Shown piece by piece: positions 1-5,353 of a stretch of DNA of 7,338 nucleotides. The position numbers and the translations under genes are program-made. Positions within the stretch are counted from its first letter, which is position 1. The number at the start of each line of letters is the position of its first letter. The notes under the pieces were generated by a model. The model worked only from the letters and a program-made list of their open reading frames with translations. It was not told the origin of the DNA and did no database searches. Origin of the DNA: an uncultured Phycisphaerales bacterium (GTDB taxonomy: Bacteria > Planctomycetota > Phycisphaerae > UBA1845 > CAIVHJ01); assembly GCA_903905665.1 (NCBI GenBank), contig CAIVHJ010000316.1:1-7338 (forward strand), given 5' to 3'.

Positions 1-312
1 ATGGCGAAGCAGGTCCGCCAGCACATCGGACGATTTCAGGAGCGATTCGACAATGGCCGAAGTTGGAACCAGTTCGCGATTGCGAATCAGGTTCAGCACG
101 CTTTCCATTTCGTGCGCGAGCGAACCGATCGACTTGAGTCCGAGAAAACCGCTGGCGCCTTTGATGGAGTGGATGCCCCGAAACACGCGGTTGATCAATT
201 CGGAGTCGATTCCGGCGCCGGACTGTTCGATGCTCAGCAGATCATTTTCGACATCGGCGAGCGCTTCGAGCGATTCCGTCGCAAAATCGCCGATGAGTTC
301 CTCGTTGGACAT
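1..312 (-). CDS. CheA-like histidine kinase, N-terminal HPt domain (partial, C-terminus outside window)
   Basis: Reading leftward from an ATG at 312-310, the frame stays open for 104 codons to the window edge. The protein starts MSNEELIGDFATES and contains the hallmark HPt phosphorylation motif RGIHSIKGASGFLGL, with the phospho-accepting histidine at residue 48. This helical fold and motif are those of the P1 domain of CheA, which passes phosphate from the ATP-bound kinase core to response regulators. A strong Shine-Dalgarno, GGGAGG, lies 5 nt upstream of the ATG and fixes the start. The gene follows the STAS gene on the same strand after 66 nt, so it is probably in the same operon as the partner-switching proteins. 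The kinase, dimerisation and CheW-like domains would lie beyond the edge. A short stand-alone or multi-HPt protein cannot be excluded from what is visible, but the HPt call itself is firm. Confidence 0.88.
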   Translation of the reverse strand, partial: MSNEELIGDFATESLEALADVENDLLSIEQSGAGIDSELINRVFRGIHSIKGASGFLGLKSIGSLAHEMESVLNLIRNRELVPTSAIVESLLKSSDVLADLLRH

Positions 313-350
313 TTCGACCTCCCTGTGAAACGGTTTCCCGCGAGTCGTTT

Positions 351-372
351 CGGTTCGGTCACGATCGAACCG
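351..372 (-). repeat. Intercistronic inverted repeat between STAS and HPt genes
   Basis: Perfect 7-bp arms, CGGTTCG (351-357) and CGAACCG (366-372), are separated by 8 nt within the 66-nt gap between the STAS stop codon and the HPt start. In the leftward transcript they can form a GC-rich stem-loop. No T-run follows, so it is not a standard intrinsic terminator. It could tune mRNA stability or expression of the downstream gene. Function is inferred only. Confidence 0.35.
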
Positions 373-378
373 CATAGT

Positions 379-687
379 TCAGCAGGAACCACACACCGTA
401 AAATGTTCATCCATTCGCATGACGTGGAACAACCCTTTCAGGTCGTCGCTGTCGGTAACGACCGTCAACGACCCGCCGATCAGGCTGAGCGTCTGATAGC
501 AAACGATGAAAACCGCCAGCCCCTTCGAATCGATCATCTCGACGCCCGCCAGGTCAATCGTCAGGTTGTTTTCACCGGATTCAACGAGTTCCTGAAGGAA
601 CCGGCGAAACTCGTCGGCATTGCCGGCCGTCAGGTTTCCCCGAACCCGAACCCGCGTCGTCGCATTCGATTTTTCCGCTTCAAACAT
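379..687 (-). CDS. STAS-domain anti-sigma factor antagonist (RsbV/SpoIIAA type)
   Basis: This 102-residue protein is a single STAS domain. In partner switching the unphosphorylated STAS protein binds the HATPase kinase and so frees its target, classically a sigma factor; phosphorylation on a conserved Ser/Thr abolishes binding. The signature is visible as the strand LTIDLAGVEMIDSKGLAVFI, in which Ser54 of the DSKGL motif is the expected phosphorylation site. The frame is open further upstream to 777, but the ATG at 687-685 was chosen because an AAAGG Shine-Dalgarno precedes it, the protein then has the usual family length, and the longer version would overlap the upstream HATPase gene by nearly 90 nt. 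The upstream gene's stop lies only 2 nt away, indicating translational coupling. The actual downstream target is not in the window. Confidence 0.9.
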   Translation of the reverse strand: MFEAEKSNATTRVRVRGNLTAGNADEFRRFLQELVESGENNLTIDLAGVEMIDSKGLAVFIVCYQTLSLIGGSLTVVTDSDDLKGLFHVMRMDEHFTVCGSC

Positions 688-689
688 GA

Positions 690-1148
690 TCACACCTTTC
701 CCGTGGAAACGGATTGAGCCACTGTCCCGTCCGCCGGAACCGAATACCGTTTTCGGAGCCGGACCTGATTGCCGCAATCGTTGTAGGACATTTCGTCGGA
801 ATAGATGCGCATCAGCGCCAGACCCCGCCCCCCGTCGCCGAGCACGTCAAATTCCCCGCGATGCGTTTGCCACGCAAAACCCGGTCCGTGATCTTTCACG
901 ACCAGTTCCACTCCCGATTCGTCCCACCCGAAAAAAAGATAAACGGATCGCTTCGGATTTTTTCCGCTCCCGTGGGTCACGGCATTGAGCAGCGCCTCGC
1001 GCAGAAGAATCCGAACGGCAAACAGGTCGATGGGAAGTTGATGCGTTTTGATAAATTCGCAGATTTTTTCATCCGCCCGGTCGATGTTTTCGAGCACGGC
1101 GGGCATGCGAATCTGAATCGAATCGTTTCTTTCGATGACGTCGTCCAT
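690..1148 (-). CDS. Anti-sigma factor serine/threonine kinase, HATPase (RsbW/SpoIIAB type)
   Basis: This 152-residue cytoplasmic protein has a GHKL ATPase fold like RsbW and SpoIIAB, which phosphorylate their STAS antagonist and bind a sigma factor or other target. The N box is REALLNAVTHG (Glu51 and Asn55, ATP/Mg contact), the G1 box DHGPGF (Asp86 to Gly90), and the G2 box GDGGRGLALMR (Gly106 to Gly109). No histidine-kinase dimerisation helix is present, which supports a Ser/Thr kinase of the RsbW group. The last 15 or so residues extend past the domain and look disordered. The start at 1148-1146 has a GAGG motif that overlaps the TGA of the upstream phosphatase gene, and the downstream STAS ATG is 2 nt past its own stop. 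This tight spacing makes it a co-translated partner of both neighbours. The regulated target is unknown. Confidence 0.92.
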   Translation of the reverse strand: MDDVIERNDSIQIRMPAVLENIDRADEKICEFIKTHQLPIDLFAVRILLREALLNAVTHGSGKNPKRSVYLFFGWDESGVELVVKDHGPGFAWQTHRGEFDVLGDGGRGLALMRIYSDEMSYNDCGNQVRLRKRYSVPADGTVAQSVSTGKV

Positions 1149-1156
1149 GGTACGCC

Positions 1157-2320
1157 TCAGAATTCAATTCCCATCAGAATCACGTCGTCGTCCACGCGTC
1201 CCTGTCCGGCCGAGAGCATTTCATCGACAATCCCGTGAACCGCCGTCGATAGCGGATGATGCGACCGGTCGTTTACCTGCTTTGCAAGCCACGTCGAACC
1301 AAGAATTCGACTTCCACATTTTCCATTCGAATTCGGCCAACTTTCCGTCAATCCGTCGGTGTAGAGAAAAAGCCGATCCCCGGGGTGTACTTTGAACGAC
1401 GACGTCTGGCACGTCACGGTTTCATGGATGCCAAGCACATCACCCACGAGGTCGAGAAAATGGGCAGCCGCATGATGCGGTGCGAAAAACGGAGCCGGGT
1501 GACCGGCGTTGATCACGTCCAGAAGCATCTGGGTTTTTGAAAATTTCACGTAGCAGGCGCTGACGTACTGGCCGTAATCCAGGAATTTCCGCAACGCCGC
1601 GTTGAGCATCACCGCGGTATCCTGAACCGAAAGGGCCTCGCTGGTAAAACTGACGCTCAGGGCCTTCATCGCTCCGGTCAGGTAGGCGATTCCGAGATCG
1701 TGGCCGGAAACGTCGCAGACGAGAAATCCGAAATCCTCGTCGGAGAGTTTCAGAATGTCGTAAAAATCGCCCCCCGCTTCCAGAGTCGGCTGGAATCGAA
1801 CAGCGGCGTTGATTTCGGGGTAGTCGGCGGGATCGGCGAGCAGACGCTCCTGTCCGCTGCGAACCTGATCCAGCCGCTTGAGCTGGGCATCGAGAATGGT
1901 CGTCTTTTCCCTCATGTCTCGAGACGAACGCCTGAGACTGAGATGGGTGCGAATCCGCAAAAGCAATTCGCTCGGAATCAGCGGTTTGGTAACGTAATCG
2001 ACTCCGCCGGCTTCGTAACCCTCGATTCGGGACGAAAATCCATCCATCGCCGTCAGGAAAATCACGGGAAGTTCCTTCGTCGCCGGTATTTCTCGCAATC
2101 GCCGGCAGACGTCATAACCCGACAGGTCCGGCATGACGATATCAAGCAAAATCAAATCCACCGGCTGCTGATGGAGCAGATCCATCGCACGCCCGCTCCC
2201 GTCGGCAAGCAGGAGTTCGTAACCTTCTTTTTCGAGAATTTCCGCGATCACCCGTTGCAGGTTTGGATCATCGTTGACAATCAGAATGCGCTCTCCATTG
2301 TCATCGCGCGGTGAAATCAC
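1157..2320 (-). CDS. Response regulator with PP2C-type SpoIIE phosphatase domain (RsbU-like)
   Basis: The product fuses a receiver domain to a SpoIIE/RsbU serine phosphatase that would dephosphorylate the STAS protein encoded two genes downstream. Numbered from a GTG start at 2320 (387 aa), the receiver spans about residues 10-125, with phospho-acceptor Asp60 in LLLDIVMPD, Thr90 and Lys112. A charged, probably coiled linker (about 130-165) leads to the PP2C domain. Its metal-binding motifs are GGDFYD (183-188), CDVSGHD (202-208), a late YTDG and the C-terminal DDDVILMG. The usual first acidic-pocket Asp of the receiver is Asn16 (VNDDP). The frame stays open to a TTG at 2413, which lacks a Shine-Dalgarno. 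A GTG at 2356 with GGAG 5 nt upstream is an alternative start; the GTG at 2320 has GGAG 10 nt upstream and gives a normal receiver N-terminus. The start is therefore uncertain, the function well supported. Confidence 0.9.
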   Translation of the reverse strand: MISPRDDNGERILIVNDDPNLQRVIAEILEKEGYELLLADGSGRAMDLLHQQPVDLILLDIVMPDLSGYDVCRRLREIPATKELPVIFLTAMDGFSSRIEGYEAGGVDYVTKPLIPSELLLRIRTHLSLRRSSRDMREKTTILDAQLKRLDQVRSGQERLLADPADYPEINAAVRFQPTLEAGGDFYDILKLSDEDFGFLVCDVSGHDLGIAYLTGAMKALSVSFTSEALSVQDTAVMLNAALRKFLDYGQYVSACYVKFSKTQMLLDVINAGHPAPFFAPHHAAAHFLDLVGDVLGIHETVTCQTSSFKVHPGDRLFLYTDGLTESWPNSNGKCGSRILGSTWLAKQVNDRSHHPLSTAVHGIVDEMLSAGQGRVDDDVILMGIEF

Positions 2321-2418
2321 GTTTGAGACGCTCCGAAAACATTGAAGAATGTCCACGCCGGCTCCAGCGACGAGCGAGAACCGCGACGTGGTCGTTCCGA
2401 GCACTTTCGACAAACTGA

Positions 2419-2448
2419 ATGATCGGTTTTCAAGAGAACAGCATTCAA
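2419..2448 (-). promoter_or_regulatory. Weak candidate promoter for the leftward signalling operon
   Basis: On the minus strand TTGAAT (2448-2443) and GATCAT (2424-2419) are separated by 18 bp, each matching four of six positions of the sigma-70 consensus. Transcription would begin near 2412, past the TTG at 2413, which is compatible with the phosphatase starting at the internal GTG at 2356 or 2320. The match is poor and a different sigma factor may be used. Confidence 0.2.
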
Positions 2449-2472
2449 TCGGTCGGCCTTTGTCTCAGGGTT

Positions 2473-2607
2473 TTACAGAATGTTTTTGTTCGCGATAGAA
2501 CAGATGAAGTAGATGGATGTGATGAAGTCCCTCAGGCTGGGTATGGAAGTGTTCGCAGGATGACGTGCCGAATCGCGTTTATCGGACGCGGGGTTTCGCT
2601 CGGCCAT
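2473..2607 (-). CDS. Possible small protein, 44 aa, of unknown function
   Basis: An ATG at 2607-2605 opens a 44-codon frame ending in TAA at 2473. A good Shine-Dalgarno, AAAGGA, lies 8 nt upstream of the ATG. The peptide begins MAERNPASDKRDSARH, has a polar first half, and ends with a short hydrophobic stretch, FITSIYFICSI, too short to be a convincing membrane helix. It is on the same strand as, and just upstream of, the phosphatase gene, so it could be the first cistron of that operon. I recognise no family, and a chance ORF is a real possibility. The strong ribosome-binding site is the only positive evidence. Confidence 0.3.
   Translation of the reverse strand: MAERNPASDKRDSARHPANTSIPSLRDFITSIYFICSIANKNIL
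2487..2502. repeat. Inverted repeat TGTTC-N6-GAACA, possible operator
   Basis: Perfect 5-bp arms TGTTC (2487-2491) and GAACA (2498-2502) flank a 6-nt spacer in the divergent intergenic region. The dyad has the size of a site for a dimeric regulator. It overlaps the 3' end of the possible 44-aa ORF and lies upstream of the weak promoter of the leftward operon. No regulator can be named. Confidence 0.25.
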
Positions 2608-2675
2608 CGTTACTTTCCTTTCGATTTGGGCAGGGAAAAGCAAAAAATACGTCGTCAAATCACCGTCATCTTCAT

Positions 2676-2704
2676 TTGGTGGCGGACGCTGATTTTCATA
2701 TAAT
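2676..2704 (+). promoter_or_regulatory. Sigma-70-like promoter of the FAD oxidoreductase gene, probably leaderless
   Basis: A perfect -10 hexamer TATAAT is at 2699-2704, with TTGGTG (2676-2681) exactly 17 bp upstream as a weak -35 (TTG retained). The expected transcription start, about 7 nt past the -10, is near A2711, only three bases before the ATG at 2714. No Shine-Dalgarno sequence precedes that ATG, which agrees with a leaderless mRNA. Confidence 0.55.
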
Positions 2705-2713
2705 AACCCGACT

Positions 2714-3691
2714 ATGGATGAAACAGAGATACTGATTGTGGGCGCGGGCATCGCAGGAGCGACGACGGCGTATCATTTGAAACGGCGTTCGACGTTTCGC
2801 ATCGTCCTTTTGGAAAAAGAACAAACCGCCGGTGTTCATTCGACGGGGCGGAATGCGGGACTCATCCGCGAATACATGGAGGATCGCGCACTCGCAGGAT
2901 TGGCCACCGCCAGCTCGAGCGTTTTGCGAACCGGTCAGTTGGCCCATTATGATCATTCGGGCGCGATGTTGCTGGGTCTGGGTGACACCGACGTCCACCC
3001 GTTATGCCCGCGCGCTCATGGATCGGGAAAGTGGTGCCCGCAGGACGGAATTGTGGATGTTTCGGCGTTGTTGCAAACTTATCTATCGGGGCAGGAAGTC
3101 CGGTTTTCCACGGAGGTCATCGGCTGGGAAGCACAAGGACATCGCCTCCACGTTCACACCAACAACGGAGACTGGTCCTGTCGCACTCTGGTCAATGCCG
3201 CCGGACCCTGGGCGGGCGTACTGGGACAACTTCCCCTGACGCCCATGGGACGACATTTGTTTCAAACTCCCCCGCTCGACTGGGTCGATCCAAAGTGGCC
3301 GTTTATCTGGGACGTGTATCGACATTATTATTTCCGGCCGGAATCCGGAGGATTGTTGCTCAGCCCCTGCGACGAAACGCCGGGGGTGCCGGGGGATTAC
3401 ACCGAGGACCCGGAAATTTTGATGAAGCTGGCGGAACGACTCGAAACCCATCAGCCCGATTTGGGGGAAATTTCCATTTTGTCGAGTTGGGTAGGCCATC
3501 GCACGTTTGCACCGGATCGTCGTTTTGTGATCGGTCACGATCCTCGAAATGCGCACATTTTTCACGTGGCGGCGCTGGGGGGGCACGGGATCACCACTTC
3601 GTATGCCGTCGGCGAACTGGCTGCCCGAATGCTCACCGGTGAACCGACCGACAACTCGTATCCGTTCGACCCGGCGAGGTTGTTGCGATAA
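2714..3691 (+). CDS. FAD-dependent oxidoreductase, DAO family (D-arginine dehydrogenase-like)
   Basis: This 325-residue flavoprotein belongs to the glycine oxidase/D-amino acid dehydrogenase (DAO) family, which oxidises amines or alpha-amino acids using FAD. The dinucleotide-binding GAGIAG (residues 10-15) is followed by Glu34 at the end of the second strand, the usual ADP-ribose contact. HSTGRNAGL (42-50) is the family's second FAD motif, and NAAGPWAG and the C-terminal GHRTFAPDRRFVIG and GGHGITTSYA segments complete the cofactor site. HSTGR and the RTFAPD/VIG pattern most resemble D-arginine dehydrogenase (DauA), but the protein is about 50 residues shorter than I recall for that enzyme, so the substrate is uncertain. 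There is no signal peptide, so it is probably cytoplasmic. It has its own promoter, diverges from the signalling operon, and is separated from the next gene by 120 nt. There is no ribosome-binding site upstream of the ATG. Confidence 0.85.
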   Translation: MDETEILIVGAGIAGATTAYHLKRRSTFRIVLLEKEQTAGVHSTGRNAGLIREYMEDRALAGLATASSSVLRTGQLAHYDHSGAMLLGLGDTDVHPLCPRAHGSGKWCPQDGIVDVSALLQTYLSGQEVRFSTEVIGWEAQGHRLHVHTNNGDWSCRTLVNAAGPWAGVLGQLPLTPMGRHLFQTPPLDWVDPKWPFIWDVYRHYYFRPESGGLLLSPCDETPGVPGDYTEDPEILMKLAERLETHQPDLGEISILSSWVGHRTFAPDRRFVIGHDPRNAHIFHVAALGGHGITTSYAVGELAARMLTGEPTDNSYPFDPARLLR

Positions 3692-3811
3692 CCCAATCCG
3701 CCTTAAATCCCCGATGCGATTGCAAGTCACCCGGAACGAGTTCGACACGTTGCATTCTGCAGGTTTCTCAGATACCTTCAAGTTAATGAAATTTTTGTCT
3801 GGAGAGCGGAT

Positions 3812-4714
3812 ATGTCATTGGTGGTGACGGGTTCGATCGGGATAGACGATGTGCAGACGCCGCATGGTCGTGTGCAGGGCGTGCTGGGGGGATCGGCGGT
3901 TTATTTTTCCGTCAGCGCGGCGTTGTTCGGTCCGGTTCGACTGGTCGGCGCCGTCGGGAAAGATTTTCCCGAGGAGCATTTGAAATTTTTATCGCAAAAA
4001 AACATCGACCTGCAGGGGCTGGAGATCCGCCAGACCTCGAAGACTTTTCGATGGAGCGGAAACTACGAAGGCGACATGAACGAAGCGCGAACCCTTCGCG
4101 TCGATTTGAACGTGCTCGCCGAAAAAGCCCCTGTGATCCCTTCGAGTTTCAAGGATTCGCGGTTTGTGTTTCTCGCCGCCACGCATCCGAAACTCCAACA
4201 AAGCATGGCGGCGGAATTCTCCAAAGCCCAGATGATCCTGTGCGATACCCGCGATTTGTGGATCGAAAATGAAAAGGCGGAACTGACCAAACTGCTCAAC
4301 CACGTCACCGGAATCGTTCTGAACGACGGAGAGACCCGCCTGTTCACTGGGGAACACAGTCTGATCAAAGCGGCTCGAAGAATTCTCGGTTACGGACCGG
4401 ATTTTGTGATCATCAAAAAAGGCGAACACGGTGCCATGCTTTTCACGCGGGATTCGATCATTGCCCTGCCGGGTTATCCCACTGAAAAAGTCAAAGACCC
4501 GACCGGCGCCGGGGACAGTTTCGCCGGTGGATTGATGGGTTACCTCGCCGCTCAGGGTGAATATCGAATCGACCATCTGCCTCGCGGCATGGCCTTCGGC
4601 GCCATCACGGCTTCGTTTACGATCGAGGATTTCTCGCTTCGGGGAATCGAACGCGTGTCTCGGGCCATGGTGGACGAACGGTTGCAACGCTATATCGACA
4701 TGCTCAAAATTTGA
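3812..4714 (+). CDS. PfkB-family carbohydrate/nucleoside kinase
   Basis: This 300-residue protein is a ribokinase-like (PfkB) ATP-dependent kinase. The N-terminal PfkB region has the di-glycine motif VLGGSAVYFS (Gly26-Gly27) followed by VRLVGAVGKDFP. The C-terminal signature is DPTGAGDSFAGG (229-240), with Asp235 as catalytic base and the glycines as anion hole. The fold is complete and of normal length. The phosphorylated substrate, a sugar, nucleoside or related alcohol, cannot be read from the sequence. GGAG lies 8 nt before the ATG. The gene starts 120 nt after the oxidoreductase and ends 33 nt before thpR on the same strand, so it may be the first gene of a kinase-thpR-recA transcript. 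I saw no convincing terminator before it. Confidence 0.9.
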   Translation: MSLVVTGSIGIDDVQTPHGRVQGVLGGSAVYFSVSAALFGPVRLVGAVGKDFPEEHLKFLSQKNIDLQGLEIRQTSKTFRWSGNYEGDMNEARTLRVDLNVLAEKAPVIPSSFKDSRFVFLAATHPKLQQSMAAEFSKAQMILCDTRDLWIENEKAELTKLLNHVTGIVLNDGETRLFTGEHSLIKAARRILGYGPDFVIIKKGEHGAMLFTRDSIIALPGYPTEKVKDPTGAGDSFAGGLMGYLAAQGEYRIDHLPRGMAFGAITASFTIEDFSLRGIERVSRAMVDERLQRYIDMLKI

Positions 4715-4747
4715 TGACGGACCCTTGCAGGTCTTGCAGATTCTCCC

Positions 4748-5305
4748 ATGAGATTGTTCATCGCCATCCCTCTCGATACGGATATCAAGCAGAGATTGAA
4801 GGAACTGCAGGACCGGCTGATTCGCGCCGGGGTTCGCGCGTCGTGGACAAAACCCGATCAGTTTCATCTGACCCTGAAATTCCTCGGTGAACAACCCGAA
4901 TCGCAAATCGAATCGATCCGCAATGTTTTGCTCCGCGCCGCCGGAACGACACCTGCTTTCACGATCCGTCTGGAACGAACGGGGTGCTTCCCCGATTCCG
5001 GGTCCGTTCGGGTGGTCTGGGTCGGTCCTAATGAACGGTCGCAATCTTTACTCTGTGTGGCACAAGACATTGAAACTTTTTCTTCGGAGATTGGCATAGC
5101 GAAAGAAAAGCGAACTTTTTCCGAACATTTTACGATTGGGCGCGTGAAAATGGATTCATCCCATGGTAAACTGCGTGAGTTGGTTTTGGCTGAAGCCTTT
5201 GGACTTTGTGTGCAGAAAGTCAAGGAACTGGTGTTGTATCAGTCGGTATTGAAACCCAGCGGTGCAGAATATAACGTCATCACTCGACAGCCGTTAAACC
5301 CGTAA
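4748..5305 (+). CDS. thpR: RNA 2',3'-cyclic phosphodiesterase (2'-5' RNA ligase family)
   Basis: This 185-residue protein is a 2H phosphoesterase of the LigT/ThpR family, which hydrolyses 2',3'-cyclic phosphates on RNA ends and can join 2'-5' linked tRNA halves in vitro. It begins with the family's typical MRLFIAIPL strand. The two catalytic HxTx motifs are HLTL at residues 40-43 and HFTI at 127-130. Length is typical. No good Shine-Dalgarno is visible upstream, so translation may be weak or coupled to the kinase gene ending 33 nt earlier. The stop is 48 nt before the recA start. Adjacent ligT and recA genes are known, for example the cinA-ligT-recA cluster of Deinococcus radiodurans. The last third of the gene looks slightly more A/T-rich than its neighbours. 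Confidence 0.92.
   Translation: MRLFIAIPLDTDIKQRLKELQDRLIRAGVRASWTKPDQFHLTLKFLGEQPESQIESIRNVLLRAAGTTPAFTIRLERTGCFPDSGSVRVVWVGPNERSQSLLCVAQDIETFSSEIGIAKEKRTFSEHFTIGRVKMDSSHGKLRELVLAEAFGLCVQKVKELVLYQSVLKPSGAEYNVITRQPLNP
5249..5275 (+). promoter_or_regulatory. Candidate internal promoter for recA inside the 3' end of thpR
   Basis: TTGAAA (5249-5254) and TATAAC (5270-5275) each match five of six consensus positions, but the 15-bp spacer is shorter than the optimal 17. Transcription would start near 5282, giving a leader of about 70 nt before recA. I found no recognisable LexA box over or near it. Confidence 0.35.
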
Positions 5306-5353
5306 CAGGATTCGCACTCAATTCATACTTGAAACCAATGAAAGGTGCTACGC

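Noticed and set aside
1..717. Long plus-strand open frame (238 codons) at the left edge
   Set aside because: It is antisense to the HPt and STAS genes, which have clear domain motifs and ribosome-binding sites; its own translation shows no recognisable family.
1700..2314. Plus-strand open frame of 204 codons opposite the SpoIIE phosphatase gene
   Set aside because: Antisense to a gene with complete receiver and PP2C motifs, and no family is recognisable in it.
2321..2413. TTG at 2413 as start of the SpoIIE phosphatase gene
   Set aside because: There is no Shine-Dalgarno before it, and the extra residues precede the first receiver strand without adding a domain; internal GTG codons with GGAG upstream are better starts.
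3989..5044. Minus-strand open frame of 351 codons
   Set aside because: It lies opposite the PfkB kinase and thpR genes, whose catalytic motifs are intact; the antisense product is low-complexity and Arg/Phe/Gly-rich as expected of a shadow frame.
5306..5353. Possible LexA (SOS) box before recA
   Set aside because: I compared the leader and the end of thpR by eye with the Bacillus-type, E. coli-type and alpha-proteobacterial sites and saw no convincing match.
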